Part shown: positions 1-9,204 of the stretch, piece after piece
How the letters are laid out: each line of letters opens with the position of its first letter
Numbering within the stretch: the first letter of the stretch is position 1
Assembly (NCBI GenBank): GCA_016186995.1
Contig: JACPKQ010000003.1
Coordinates: 1-64,000, forward strand
Length of the DNA stretch: 64,000 nucleotides
Direction of reading: 5' to 3'
From: Deltaproteobacteria bacterium
Lineage (GTDB): Bacteria; Bdellovibrionota; JACOXK01
The notes under the pieces: generated by a model
What the model saw: only the letters and a program-made list of their open reading frames with translations
The model's database searches: none
Told to the model about the DNA's origin: nothing
Position numbers and translations under genes: made by a program

Positions 1-525
1 GAATGGAAGAAGGGTGAAAAAGAAGATGGGAGTGATTGTGAAGCTTTTCAAATAGCGCCCCATTCTCATTGGAATTTACATTGTGTAATACTTGTTATTC
101 AAGAACATGAAAAATTAGTTTCTTCTACGGAAGGTATGAAGCATGCAGAGAAAACTTCGCCTTATTTTTTAAAGTGGAGTGAAGAAGCAGAAAAAGATTA
201 TTTAGAAATTAAAAAATTTGTTTTAGAAAAAGATTTCGAAATGCTCTCTAAAACGGTGGAAGCAAATTGCTTAAAAATGCATAAAACATGCTTAACTTCT
301 ATACCTCCAACCCTTTATTGGAGTGGAAAAACGCTTGAGATATTGGACAAAATTCGTGATTGGCAAAGAGGGGGATTAAGGGCTTTTTTTACAATTGATG
401 CAGGTCCTAATGTAGTTATTTTTTGTGAGGAATCTTCAAAAGACAGTCTTTTTGAGTTGGCTTCAAAACTCCCCTACGTGAGCCCTCTTTTGACAAAAAT
501 AGGCACGGGTCCCGTTTATTTTTAA
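1..525 (+). CDS. mvaD: Diphosphomevalonate decarboxylase, C-terminal part (5' end outside window)
   Basis: The frame is open from base 1, so the ATG at 136 offered by the ORF track is internal and the gene starts upstream of the window. The visible 174 residues include the family stretch STEGM...TSPYF and the C-terminal segment with GPNVVIF. The enzyme makes isopentenyl diphosphate from mevalonate 5-diphosphate by ATP-dependent decarboxylation in the cytosol. It converges with the GHMP kinase gene, and the two stop codons overlap. With the kinase and HMG-CoA reductase next to it, it marks a mevalonate gene cluster. Assignment rests on recognised sequence and on context. Confidence 0.85.
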   Translation, partial: EWKKGEKEDGSDCEAFQIAPHSHWNLHCVILVIQEHEKLVSSTEGMKHAEKTSPYFLKWSEEAEKDYLEIKKFVLEKDFEMLSKTVEANCLKMHKTCLTSIPPTLYWSGKTLEILDKIRDWQRGGLRAFFTIDAGPNVVIFCEESSKDSLFELASKLPYVSPLLTKIGTGPVYF

Positions 526-1469
526 GAAGAGGAATAAAAACCTCTTTCTGACCATTGTATTTTATATATTTCAAGTTTATTTCTTTTAAGAAAATCTTTT
601 AGTTTTTCTTCTTCTTTTTTTTTATAAAGTATCAGAAGAGAGTCTCCTCCTTGCGCGCCACTTCCTTTACAACCATAAACAAAGGGTAAACTTTGAATGG
701 ACTCAATAAGAGAATGATAAGAAGTAGAAACAAGTGAGGTGTGAAGTACTTGCTGGTATTGATTTATTACTTTTCCAAGGAGTTCTGGGTTTTCTCTTTC
801 CCAAGCGGAAATTCCGTTTAAAACAAGATTGTCTAGTCGTGAGAGGGTGGGGGCATACTTGTGAGGGAACCCCTTTTGGTAAAGCTCTTTAAGCTGCTCA
901 TGAGTTTTTACTTTTTCGCCGGTAAAAGCAAGAAGGAAACTAGATGATTCATCTCTCCAGAGAGGAACACTTTTTGTTTTAAGAGGTTCATTTTTAATAA
1001 CTGTTATACCTCCGATGAGTTGAGCCATAACATCGCATCCTGAAGGCTTATAAATATGTGTAGGATTGTAATGCCAATATTCTTTTAAAATATCTTCTTG
1101 TGAAGAAAGTTTTTTTTTCTTAAGGTCACGCACCGCATTGAGACTTAAAAGAAATTGAGCGCTAGAAGACCCTACTCCGATAGGAGTTTTGTAAGGATCC
1201 ATCCATTGTAATGTGTATTCAGAAAGGAGCTCTTGATTGTTGAGAAGAAGTTTTCCGGCAGGAGAATCTTTATGAAAAGGAATAAGAATTTTTATTTCAT
1301 GTTTTTTTTTTCTTAAGAGTTTTAATTCAAAGCGTGGAAGAAATGTACCAACGAGGGCAGAGGTCCCTTTGAGACATGCATATTCTCCAAGGATAAAAAC
1401 TTTTCCAGGACAACTATAGATTTTGTTTTCCACGTCGAATGTCGTCCAAGATTTTTTGTGCCATGCCAA
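522..1469 (-). CDS. GHMP-family mevalonate or phosphomevalonate kinase
   Basis: The three GHMP kinase motifs are visible: N-terminal PGKVFILGEYACLKG (near residue 21), the ATP-binding IGVGSSSAQ (near 97), and the C-terminal GCKGSGAQGGDSLL. It phosphorylates mevalonate or phosphomevalonate; the GEYA form of motif 1 leans towards phosphomevalonate kinase, but this is not settled. The 5' end overlaps the upstream mvaA gene by 56 bp if the ATG is used. A GTG at 1433 (protein beginning VENKIYSCPGK) shortens the overlap to 20 bp and matches the usual N-terminal length of the family, so it may be the true start. Co-transcribed with mvaA. Confidence 0.85.
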   Translation of the reverse strand: MAWHKKSWTTFDVENKIYSCPGKVFILGEYACLKGTSALVGTFLPRFELKLLRKKKHEIKILIPFHKDSPAGKLLLNNQELLSEYTLQWMDPYKTPIGVGSSSAQFLLSLNAVRDLKKKKLSSQEDILKEYWHYNPTHIYKPSGCDVMAQLIGGITVIKNEPLKTKSVPLWRDESSSFLLAFTGEKVKTHEQLKELYQKGFPHKYAPTLSRLDNLVLNGISAWERENPELLGKVINQYQQVLHTSLVSTSYHSLIESIQSLPFVYGCKGSGAQGGDSLLILYKKKEEEKLKDFLKRNKLEIYKIQWSERGFYSSS

Positions 1470-2676
1470 TTGTTTTATGTTTGTGTTTTTGAAGCTCAGT
1501 TTGAACCATAGGAAGCTCCTGTTTTGTGGCCCCAGCTGCTAGAGCCAAATTGCTCGCATGTAATTTCATATGCCCGTGAGATATTCCTTCTTGGCATAGG
1601 GCTCGTAAAGCGGCAAAGTTTTGAGCTAATCCTACTGAAGCGCATATGCGTGCTAATTCATGAGCTTCTCGAATACCCATAATGCGAAGGGCTAGTTTTG
1701 CTGTAGGGTGTATTTGAGTCACACCCCCTACAATACCAAGTTGAAGTGGTACTTGAAGTGTGCCTTGCAACTCTTTATTTTTATAGACCCAACTTGAAAG
1801 AGATTGGTAGTGACCTTTAAGTGACGCATAGGCATGGGCACCTGCTTCAACAGCGCGCCAATCATTTCCAGTTGCTATCAGTACAGCATCAATTCCATTC
1901 ATAATACCTTTATTATGAGTGGTTCCACGATAAGGGTCGAGGTTGGCAAACAGGGTTGCTTCTTCAATGTGGAGGGCAAGTGACTCATCTAAATTTTGTA
2001 TTGTACAACGTGCCTCTACAAGTCTACTGTCAGTAAGATTTGAGAGAATGCATAATCCTCCTTGACTCCCAGTGACTTCTTCTAAAAGAGGTTTGAGGAA
2101 TTCACATATTTGATTGATGGTGTTTGCACCCATAGCATCACACGTATCACACAGAATGTGGAGAACCCCCATCCATTTTTGATCAGGTCTTTTGAGTTTT
2201 CTTATCTTTATATCTTGAACGCCTCCCCCTCTTTCTGTAAGACGAGGAACGAGTTGATTAGCTTGATTGATAAGAGTTCCTTTGTTGTTTAAAATATCTT
2301 TTTCAAATTTTTCAATTTCAAAAACAATAGGAAACTGGATTTGTCCAACACTTAAAGATCCTAAGATTTGTGTATGGAAGCCCCCATTTTTTTGAATCAA
2401 TTTTGCAGCTTTTGAAACAGCTGCCACAACAGAGGTTTCTTCAATAGCCATGGGCACAAGAACGTTTTTTCCATCTATTTTAAAGTGGGGAGCTATGGCT
2501 AAAGGAAGAGAATAAAACCCAATAACATTTTCAACAAACTGTTCTGCAAGGTGAGGGTCCAGTATTTCTGTAAGAGTTTTAAGATCAGCTTGGGAAAGGC
2601 CGCAGAAGTCTTTTAAGATTTCATGGCGTTCTTTAAATGTAAGTCTAGAAAATCCTTCAAAAGGGCTTTCTTTCAT
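1414..2676 (-). CDS. mvaA: Hydroxymethylglutaryl-CoA reductase, class II (bacterial type)
   Basis: 420 residues, the usual length of soluble class II enzymes, without membrane segments. Visible family motifs are ENVIGFYSLPLAIAP near residue 50, the substrate-binding stretch VPMAIEETSVVAA, DAMGANTINQ, the cofactor-side segment THNKGIMNGIDAVLIATGND, and the C-terminal GHMKLHASNLA carrying the catalytic His. It reduces HMG-CoA to mevalonate; class II enzymes usually use NADH, though cofactor use cannot be read here. A good ribosome site (GAGGAG) lies 6 bases before the ATG. First gene of a minus-strand pair with the GHMP kinase and divergent from the methylcrotonyl-CoA carboxylase gene, 76 bp away. 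Confidence 0.93.
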   Translation of the reverse strand: MKESPFEGFSRLTFKERHEILKDFCGLSQADLKTLTEILDPHLAEQFVENVIGFYSLPLAIAPHFKIDGKNVLVPMAIEETSVVAAVSKAAKLIQKNGGFHTQILGSLSVGQIQFPIVFEIEKFEKDILNNKGTLINQANQLVPRLTERGGGVQDIKIRKLKRPDQKWMGVLHILCDTCDAMGANTINQICEFLKPLLEEVTGSQGGLCILSNLTDSRLVEARCTIQNLDESLALHIEEATLFANLDPYRGTTHNKGIMNGIDAVLIATGNDWRAVEAGAHAYASLKGHYQSLSSWVYKNKELQGTLQVPLQLGIVGGVTQIHPTAKLALRIMGIREAHELARICASVGLAQNFAALRALCQEGISHGHMKLHASNLALAAGATKQELPMVQTELQKHKHKTIGMAQKILDDIRRGKQNL

Positions 2677-2752
2677 GCTAATCTCCTCAAGTTAAGTAAC
2701 TTGTTGATTTTTAAGTTGTTATTTGGCATAGCATGGAGAGGAATTGAAGTAA

Positions 2753-4357
2753 ATGAGTATCTTTACATCTCAAATTAAAACAAGTGCTTCAGATTTTAAA
2801 GAGAATCAAAAGTACTATTATTCCCTTCTTCAAGATTTTTGTCAGAAAGAAGCTGAAGTTGAAAAAGGGAGCGACGAAGCACGACGCATCCACGAAACGC
2901 GAGGCAAAGTTTTTGTTCGAGGGCGAATTGAACTTCTTTTGGATTCAGGCTCTTCTTTTTTAGAGATCTCAAAATTAGCTGCTTATGGAATGTATGATAA
3001 TTTAGCACCTTGTGCTGGACTTGTTGCTGGTGTTGGAAAAATTCATGCTCGAGATGTTATGATTGTTGCAAATGATGCTACTGTGAAGGCGGGAACTTAT
3101 TTTCCAATGACAATTAAAAAACATCTTCGTGCTCAGGAAATTGCAGAGCAAAATCATCTACCCTGTATTTATTTGGTGGATTCAGGGGGTGCTTATTTAC
3201 CACTTCAGGCAGAGGTTTTTCCTGATAAAGAACATTTTGGAAGAATTTTTTATAATCAAGCCCAGATGTCTGCAAAAGGAATTGCGCAACTTGCCGTTGT
3301 GATGGGTTCTTGTACAGCAGGTGGAGCTTATGTTCCTGCCATGTGTGATGAGTCTATCATTGTAAAAGGTCATGGTACGATTTTTTTGGGAGGCCCTCCT
3401 CTTGTTCAAGCAGCCACAGGTGAAGAGGTAACAGCCCAAGAATTGGGAGGCGCAGATCTTCATTGTAAAAAGTCAGGTGTTACAGATCATTTTGCAGAAG
3501 ATGATAAAGAAGCATTAAGAATGACTAGAGACATTGTAAGACGTCTTAATAACCATCACCGAGCGCATTTACAAAAATATGCTGTTGAAGATCCTATTTA
3601 TGATCCGGATGAAATGTTGGGGATTGTTCCAACAACTCTTAAAAAACCCTTTGATATGAGGGAGATTATCGTTCGTATTGTGGATGGAAGCCGTTTTGAA
3701 GAGTTTAAGCCCCTGTATGGAAAAACACTGACGTGTGGTTTTTCTTATTTAAATGGATATCCTGTAGGTATACTTGGAAACAATGGCATTTTATTTTCAG
3801 AAAGTTCTTTAAAAGCAACTCATTTTATTGAACTTTGTTGTCAGAGAAAGATTCCACTTATTTTCTTTCAAAATATACCTGGTTACATGGTGGGTAAACA
3901 TTACGAAGAGGGTGGTATTACAAAACATGGAGCCAAGATGGTGATGGCTGTAGCCAATGCCGAGGTTCCTAAATTTACCGTTGTTGTAGGTGGTTCTTAT
4001 GGTGGTGGTAATTATGGTATGTGTGGTCGGGCTTATAATCCAAGGTTTTTGTGGATGTGGCCCTCTGGGAAAATTGCTGTTATGGGTGGACAATCTGCAG
4101 GAACTGTTCTTGCAAGTGTTTATCAAGAAAAAATGAAAAGACGTGGAAAAGCTACTTCTTTAGAAGAGCTTGAAAATATTAAAAGACCTATTCAGAAAAA
4201 AATAGAAGATGAATCGAGTGCTTATTACAGTACAGCTCGTTTATGGGATGATGGTGTTTTAAATCCCCTTGATACGCGCAGATATTTAAGTATGGCACTG
4301 GAGGCTTCTCTCAATGCACCCATACCGGAGACAAAGTTTGGTGTATTCCGCATGTAA
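2753..4357 (+). CDS. liuB: Methylcrotonyl-CoA carboxylase carboxyltransferase (beta) subunit
   Basis: 534 residues, the standard length for the carboxyltransferase beta subunit of 3-methylcrotonyl-CoA carboxylase. Two crotonase-fold halves are visible: the N-terminal one with [14 protein letters not shown] and [11 protein letters not shown], and the C-terminal one with [11 protein letters not shown] and [16 protein letters not shown]. The enzyme carboxylates 3-methylcrotonyl-CoA to 3-methylglutaconyl-CoA in leucine breakdown. The biotin-carrying alpha subunit is not in this window. The enoyl-CoA hydratase gene starts on the next base after the stop. Divergent from mvaA. Other acyl-CoA carboxylases share the fold, but [18 protein letters not shown] favours methylcrotonyl-CoA. 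Confidence 0.88.
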   Translation: MSIFTSQIKTSASDFKENQKYYYSLLQDFCQKEAEVEKGSDEARRIHETRGKVFVRGRIELLLDSGSSFLEISKLAAYGMYDNLAPCAGLVAGVGKIHARDVMIVANDATVKAGTYFPMTIKKHLRAQEIAEQNHLPCIYLVDSGGAYLPLQAEVFPDKEHFGRIFYNQAQMSAKGIAQLAVVMGSCTAGGAYVPAMCDESIIVKGHGTIFLGGPPLVQAATGEEVTAQELGGADLHCKKSGVTDHFAEDDKEALRMTRDIVRRLNNHHRAHLQKYAVEDPIYDPDEMLGIVPTTLKKPFDMREIIVRIVDGSRFEEFKPLYGKTLTCGFSYLNGYPVGILGNNGILFSESSLKATHFIELCCQRKIPLIFFQNIPGYMVGKHYEEGGITKHGAKMVMAVANAEVPKFTVVVGGSYGGGNYGMCGRAYNPRFLWMWPSGKIAVMGGQSAGTVLASVYQEKMKRRGKATSLEELENIKRPIQKKIEDESSAYYSTARLWDDGVLNPLDTRRYLSMALEASLNAPIPETKFGVFRM

Positions 4358-5137
4358 ATGCTTAAAGTAAATCATCAAAAAAATGTTTTAACGCTTACTT
4401 TAAATAGGCCAGAAGTTCGGAATGCTTTAAGTGAAGCGCTTGTTGAAGCTCTTATTAAAACATTAACAGAATATAAAAATCATAAAGATGTAAGAGCAGT
4501 TATTTTACAGGGTGCAGGACAAAGTTTTTGTAGTGGTGGAGATATTGCATGGCTGAAAGAAATTGGTCAAAGCACATTTCAAAAAAATAAAGAATCTGCA
4601 CAACTCTTAGAATCTCTTTTTCACCTTATCAATCATTATCCAAAACCTGTTTTAGGAATTGTCCATGGTGTTGCTATGGGGGGTGGTTTTGGGCTTATCT
4701 CTGTGTGTGATTATGTGTTAGCAGAGCACCACACACAATTAAGTTTAAGTGAGCTTAAAATAGGTATTGTTCCTTCTGTTATTATGCCCTACGTTATTTC
4801 AAAAATTGGAGAATCTTGGGTCAGAGCGCTGATGCTTACAGGACGAAAATTAAGCGCCTTAGAGGCTTTAAAGATAGGGCTGATCCATGATACTTTTCAA
4901 ACTCTCCAAGAAAAAGAAGAGAAAAAAAATGAAATCATGCGTGGTTTTTTAAGTTCAGGCCCTCAGGCTATTATACAGGCAAAAAAGTTACTTCATGATC
5001 TTAAGTTTTTACCTCACGATAAAATAAGAGAACATGTTATTCACATTTTGGCTGAAGTCAGAGCCAGTGGTGAGGGGCAAGAAGGTCTTTCCGCTTTTCT
5101 TCAAAAAAGATACCCTCGTTGGATCGAAGAGCTTTAA
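4358..5137 (+). CDS. liuC: Enoyl-CoA hydratase/isomerase, probable methylglutaconyl-CoA hydratase
   Basis: 259-residue crotonase-family protein. The oxyanion-hole motifs QSFCSGGDIAWL (near residue 55) and HGVAMGGGFGL (near 103) are visible, as is SELKIGIVPSVI with the second catalytic Glu position. The start codon abuts the stop of the carboxylase gene, so the two are translationally linked. In the leucine pathway this step hydrates 3-methylglutaconyl-CoA to HMG-CoA, the substrate of the HMG-CoA reductase encoded 1.7 kb away on the other strand. The specificity is inferred from the carboxylase neighbour; sequence alone supports only the superfamily. Confidence 0.85.
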   Translation: MLKVNHQKNVLTLTLNRPEVRNALSEALVEALIKTLTEYKNHKDVRAVILQGAGQSFCSGGDIAWLKEIGQSTFQKNKESAQLLESLFHLINHYPKPVLGIVHGVAMGGGFGLISVCDYVLAEHHTQLSLSELKIGIVPSVIMPYVISKIGESWVRALMLTGRKLSALEALKIGLIHDTFQTLQEKEEKKNEIMRGFLSSGPQAIIQAKKLLHDLKFLPHDKIREHVIHILAEVRASGEGQEGLSAFLQKRYPRWIEEL

Positions 5138-5209
5138 GGTTCTTGAAATGGCCCTCATGAACAACCTTGGTTCTGGGATTCTCTCATGGATATGTAGATT
5201 GAAAATTTC

Positions 5210-5238
5210 TTGACGCTTTTTTGCTCGAGGCGTAATTA
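5210..5238 (+). promoter_or_regulatory. Candidate sigma70-type promoter for korAB
   Basis: TTGACG and TAATTA are separated by 17 bases in the 148-bp gap before korA. The -35 box is good and the -10 box is weak. A ribosome site (AAGGAGAG) follows before the GTG start at 5286. Confidence 0.35.
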
Positions 5239-5285
5239 AAAAAGTGTAAGTTCTGAAGCACTACCTTTTCAAAAGGAGAGAGTCC

Positions 5286-7094
5286 GTGTCACAAAAACAA
5301 AAAATAATTAATAATTTTAGTGTGCGTATTGCAACTGCTAATGGAACGGGGAGCCAATCTGCTAATAACACCCTTTTTAAAGCGCTTTTTAGAATGGGTG
5401 TGTGTGCAAGTGCTAAAAATTTATTTCCTTCAAATATTAAAGGACTTCCTACGTGGTATCAGATTAGAACAAGTCAAAAAGGTTACACTGCCATGAATCG
5501 CGGTGCTGAAGTCAATGTTCTTGTGAATAAAGATACTTATAAAAAAGATTATGAAGAATCAAAAGAAAACTCAGTTGTCATTTATGACAGTAATATTATG
5601 TCAGAGTCTGATTTTCACAGGGATGATATTACCCATTATCCACTTCCTCTTACAAAACTTGCTTCAACACACTTTGAAAAGCCAAGACTCCGAGTTCTTT
5701 TAAAAAATATTATTTATTTAGGAGCTATTTGTGAACTTTTTAAATTAGATCAAGAAGTAACAGAACAAGTTATTAAAGATTCTTTCTCTCATAAACCTAA
5801 AGTTGTCGAATCTAACTTAAGTGCTCTACGAATAGGGGTTGATTATGTTAAACAGAACATCATAAAAAAAGATCCTTATTATTATGAGAAAGAAAATGAT
5901 AGTAAGAATAAAAATAAAATTGTGATTGAAGGAAATGCAGCTTGCGCTTTGGGAAGTGTATATGGTGGATGTACGGTCGTGGGTTGGTATCCTATTACTC
6001 CTTCTAGTTCTTTAGCAGAAAGTTTTATTAGTTATTGTGAGAAGTATCGTGTGAGTCAAGATGGAGAACATAGATATGCCATTGTTCAAGCTGAGGATGA
6101 GATGGCTTCTTTGGGAATTGTAGTAGGGGCAGGATGGGCCGGGGCTCGCGCTATGACAGCAACTTCAGGGCCTGGTATTGCTCTTATGACAGAAATAACT
6201 GGGCTTGCTTATTATGCTGAGGTTCCTGTTGTTATTTTTGATGTTCAAAGGGTGGGTCCTTCAACCGGGTTACCTACACGAACGCAACAATCTGATCTTA
6301 CGATGATTGCAAACTTGGGACACGGAGATACAAAGCAAATCATGCTTTTCCCAAAGTGCCCTAAAGAGTGTTTTGAGTTATCAGCTCAAGCTTTTGATAT
6401 AGCTGAAGAGCTTCAAACACCTGTTTTCGTGATCAGTGATTTAGATTTAGGAATGAACCAATGGCCTAGTGATGACTTTGATTATCCTCTCCACCCATAC
6501 AACCGAGGTAAGGTTCTTCGAAAAGAAGATTTAGCTGAAATGGACACCTTTCGCCGTTATTTTTCAGGGGATGAAAGTCATGGTATTCCAAGTCGAACTC
6601 TCCCAGGAACAGACCATCCGTTAGCTTCTTATTTTACTCGTGGTTCTGGACATGACGAAGATGCACGTTATACAGAAGATCCAGATGCTTATCGTAGGAA
6701 CATGATGAGACTTCTTAAAAAATTTCAAGAGGCTTATCGTGTGCTTCCAAAACCTGTGATTGAAGGAAATAAAAAAGCGAAAATAGGTATTATTGGGGTG
6801 GGAAGCACATATGATGCTATTCGAGAAGCGCGGGATTACTTGAGCGAAGCTGGAATTAAAACAAAGTATTTAAGACCTAAATCTTTTCCTTTTCATCCTG
6901 AAGTAAAGGAGTTTATTGATTCTTGTGATAAAGTTTTAGTGGTTGATCTCAATCGTGATGCACAACTTAAAGAATTGATTCAAGTGAATATTCCTAACTC
7001 AGAACCTAAATTAAGATCGTTTGCTTATTCTGATGGAATGCCACTTTCGGCACTTTATTTAACTCGAAAAGCAAAGGAGTTGCTCAATGTCTAA
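5286..7094 (+). CDS. korA: 2-oxoacid:ferredoxin oxidoreductase, fused gamma-alpha subunit
   Basis: 602 residues. The N-terminal ~190 residues are the gamma domain (GTGSQSANN...FPSNIKGLPTWYQIR) and the rest is the alpha/pyrimidine domain with GWYPITPSSSLAE, QAEDEMASLGIVVGAGWAGARA and TATSGPGIALM. This is the fused form typical of 2-oxoglutarate:ferredoxin oxidoreductases, which decarboxylate 2-oxoglutarate to succinyl-CoA and reduce ferredoxin. The substrate could be another 2-oxoacid. It begins with GTG, and AAGGAGAG lies just upstream. It overlaps korB by 8 bp, implying coupled translation of the two subunits. Confidence 0.9.
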   Translation: MSQKQKIINNFSVRIATANGTGSQSANNTLFKALFRMGVCASAKNLFPSNIKGLPTWYQIRTSQKGYTAMNRGAEVNVLVNKDTYKKDYEESKENSVVIYDSNIMSESDFHRDDITHYPLPLTKLASTHFEKPRLRVLLKNIIYLGAICELFKLDQEVTEQVIKDSFSHKPKVVESNLSALRIGVDYVKQNIIKKDPYYYEKENDSKNKNKIVIEGNAACALGSVYGGCTVVGWYPITPSSSLAESFISYCEKYRVSQDGEHRYAIVQAEDEMASLGIVVGAGWAGARAMTATSGPGIALMTEITGLAYYAEVPVVIFDVQRVGPSTGLPTRTQQSDLTMIANLGHGDTKQIMLFPKCPKECFELSAQAFDIAEELQTPVFVISDLDLGMNQWPSDDFDYPLHPYNRGKVLRKEDLAEMDTFRRYFSGDESHGIPSRTLPGTDHPLASYFTRGSGHDEDARYTEDPDAYRRNMMRLLKKFQEAYRVLPKPVIEGNKKAKIGIIGVGSTYDAIREARDYLSEAGIKTKYLRPKSFPFHPEVKEFIDSCDKVLVVDLNRDAQLKELIQVNIPNSEPKLRSFAYSDGMPLSALYLTRKAKELLNV

Positions 7095-8133
7095 TACAGC
7101 TCAACCAGTCAAAACCGAAGAAACAAATCGAATAGGTCTTACTAAAAAAGATTATAAAGGGTTGCCTTCTACTATGTGTCCTGGTTGTGGGCATAATTCT
7201 ATTTCTGAAGGGATCCTTACTGCTTTTTATGAATTAGGTGTTTCTCCTTATCAGGTTGCTAAGATGAGTGGGATCGGATGTTCGAGTAAAACTCCAGCTT
7301 ATTTTTTGCACTCTTCTCATGGTTTTAATGCTGTTCATGGAAGAATGCCTTCGGTTGCAACGGGGGCGGCTTTGGCAAATCGAAATCTGATTGTTTTAGG
7401 GGTGAGTGGTGATGGAGACTCAGCAAGTATTGGAATAGGGCAGATGATTCATTCCATGAGAAGAAATACAAAGATGATTTATATTGTTGAAAATAACGGG
7501 ACTTATGGTCTTACAAAAGGTCAGTTTTCAGCAACAGCAGATGTAGGATCTACAGATCACTATGGACTTCCAAACGATCAATCAGCTCTTGACCTTCCTA
7601 TGCTTGCTATTATTTCAGGTTGTAAATTTGTTGCGCGTGGGTTTTCTGGAGATAGAAAGCAAATGTTAGCACTTCTTAAAGCGGCTATTCACCATGATGG
7701 CTTAGCTTTCTTAGATATTATGAGCCCGTGCGTTACTTTTAATGACCATCCTGGAAGTACAAAAAGTTATGAATATGTAAAAGCTCATGATGAAAAACTT
7801 CATGAAATTGATTTTATTGAAGAAAAAACAGAGATTAACGTTGAGTTTGAAGAAGGAACTTATCGGGATGTTTCCCTTCATGATGGAAGTATTATGCGAC
7901 TTAAAAAACTTGATAGAGATTATGATCCTTCTAGTAAGTTACAAGCTTTAGGAGTTCTTCAAGAAGCTTTTGATAAGAAAGAAGTTGTAACAGGGCTTAT
8001 TTATTATGATAAAAACTCAGTTGATCAGGCAGAAGCACTTAAACTACCTCAAGTGCCTCTTCATGAGTATGGGGCTAAAGAGTTGCGACCTTCTAAAGAG
8101 GCGTTGACAGAGTTTTTAAAATCTTTTAAATAG
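7087..8133 (+). CDS. korB: 2-oxoacid:ferredoxin oxidoreductase, beta subunit
   Basis: 348 residues. The thiamine diphosphate domain is visible: MCPGCGHNSI near residue 31, GIGCSSKTPAYF, and the TPP/Mg2+ motif GVSGDGDSASIG followed by ENNGTYGLTKGQ. It forms the catalytic complex with the fused KorA encoded just upstream and overlapping by 8 bp. The C-terminal ~100 residues after CVTFNDHPGS are the variable tail seen in this family. A small inverted repeat directly after the stop codon probably ends the operon. Confidence 0.92.
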   Translation: MSNTAQPVKTEETNRIGLTKKDYKGLPSTMCPGCGHNSISEGILTAFYELGVSPYQVAKMSGIGCSSKTPAYFLHSSHGFNAVHGRMPSVATGAALANRNLIVLGVSGDGDSASIGIGQMIHSMRRNTKMIYIVENNGTYGLTKGQFSATADVGSTDHYGLPNDQSALDLPMLAIISGCKFVARGFSGDRKQMLALLKAAIHHDGLAFLDIMSPCVTFNDHPGSTKSYEYVKAHDEKLHEIDFIEEKTEINVEFEEGTYRDVSLHDGSIMRLKKLDRDYDPSSKLQALGVLQEAFDKKEVVTGLIYYDKNSVDQAEALKLPQVPLHEYGAKELRPSKEALTEFLKSFK

Positions 8134-8160
8134 GGTTTAAAAACGTAAACCCTTTACTTC
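8133..8160 (+). terminator. Possible terminator after korB
   Basis: GGGTTTA and TAAACCC form a 7-bp stem with a 6-base loop starting at the korB stop codon. The following T tract is short and interrupted, so termination strength is uncertain. Confidence 0.45.
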
Positions 8161-8267
8161 AATAGTGTTACCTTTTCCTGAATGAGTCTCCTTAAAAGCT
8201 TACTTCAGTTTTAAAAAGAAAAAGACGATATTGGATGTGTTAGGAAAAAATGGATGGAGGTCCAAAT

Positions 8268-8531
8268 ATGCAAGAAGCGAAATTATATGTCGGAAATCTG
8301 AGTTATTCTGTAACGCAAGAACAATTACAAGAATTGTTTGCACAACATGGTACAGTGGTAGAAGCAACTGTTATCGAAAGCAAAGGTTTTGGGTTTGTAA
8401 AATTTGACACACCTGAAGCAGCAGAAAAAGCAAAAGAAGCTTTGAATGGTCAAGAATTTCAAGGCAGAGCTTTGAGAATCGATAATGCTCGCCCACCTAA
8501 GCAAAGAGAGCAATCAGGAAGAAGATGGTAG
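8268..8531 (+). CDS. Small RRM-type RNA-binding protein
   Basis: 87 residues forming a single RNA-recognition motif: RNP2 is LYVGNL at residues 5-10 and RNP1 is KGFGFVKF near residue 44. The tail PPKQREQSGRRW is short and basic. Such stand-alone RRM proteins occur in cyanobacteria and many delta- and gammaproteobacteria and bind single-stranded RNA; some are cold-induced, but nothing here shows regulation. The ORF track start at 8250 is unlikely because the strong ribosome site GGAGGT (8256-8261) lies inside it, 6 bases ahead of the ATG at 8268. A strong terminator follows. Confidence 0.88.
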   Translation: MQEAKLYVGNLSYSVTQEQLQELFAQHGTVVEATVIESKGFGFVKFDTPEAAEKAKEALNGQEFQGRALRIDNARPPKQREQSGRRW

Positions 8532-8548
8532 TTTGAACGATACTCTGG

Positions 8549-8582
8549 GAGGGTGTTACACCCTCCCTAGAAAAGTTTTTTG
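8549..8582 (+). terminator. Rho-independent terminator after the RRM gene
   Basis: GGGAGGGTGT and ACACCCTCCC form a perfect 10-bp inverted repeat with a single central base, followed by AAAAGTTTTTT. The hairpin overlaps the stop codon of the convergent methyltransferase gene. Confidence 0.85.
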
Positions 8583-9169
8583 GGAAGAAATCGGCCTGTG
8601 GTTTTCATGTATTCCTCATACCGAAATTTATATCGAGATAAGAGAAACTGTTCTTCAAAGTGAGCTTCTAAAAGAACCCCAAGTCCACAGCATAAGGAAA
8701 GAAAGAGACTTACAATATTAGGAAGAATGAGAAGAGAGCCTAAAAGCATCAAAAAAACCCCTGTATAAATAGGGTGTCTGATATGCTTATAAAGTCCTTT
8801 CATAACTAAAGGCCCAGGTTCTTCGTTATCAATACCAATACGCCAAGAGTCCCCAAGGCTTATGATGGAAGTGACAAATAAAATGAGCCCTGCATAAAGA
8901 GCCACATAACCTATGGGGTCAAAAATAAAAAAAGCAGAATAAATAGACGGAAATAAATCTAAAATAAAAGTAGGAGCTAATGAATAAAGAAAAAGCTGGA
9001 GCCACCACAAACAAAAGCATATCTCATAAAAAACTTCATTTTTTCTTTGAAAGGAGTCAGGTTTTGTTTGAATAAGAGGGCTGTGATGAATTTTTTCTCT
9101 AACGCGAATCAAATTACCTATAAATCCTAAGGCAAGAACAAGTACAAATATTAAAAGTCCTAGTTCCAT
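8567..9169 (-). CDS. Isoprenylcysteine carboxyl methyltransferase-family membrane protein
   Basis: 200 residues with about five hydrophobic segments. The C-terminal family signature is visible: GLYKHIRHPIYTGVFLMLLG near residue 128 and HFEEQFLLSRYKFRYEEYM near 170, which form the SAM-binding pocket in ICMT/PEMT-like methyltransferases. The substrate in bacteria is usually unknown (lipid or prenyl compound), so no specific function is given. The gene converges with the RRM gene; its stop codon lies within the terminator hairpin. It is 35 bp downstream of the large exported-protein gene on the same strand. Confidence 0.8.
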   Translation of the reverse strand: MELGLLIFVLVLALGFIGNLIRVREKIHHSPLIQTKPDSFQRKNEVFYEICFCLWWLQLFLYSLAPTFILDLFPSIYSAFFIFDPIGYVALYAGLILFVTSIISLGDSWRIGIDNEEPGPLVMKGLYKHIRHPIYTGVFLMLLGSLLILPNIVSLFLSLCCGLGVLLEAHFEEQFLLSRYKFRYEEYMKTTGRFLPKKLF

Positions 9170-9204
9170 TTGATGAGTCTCGGTTATGAATACGTGGTTG
9201 TCAA

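Noticed and set aside
8485-8721. 78-residue plus-strand ORF
   Set aside because: Spans the RRM gene end, a strong terminator and the antisense of the methyltransferase gene; no family resemblance.
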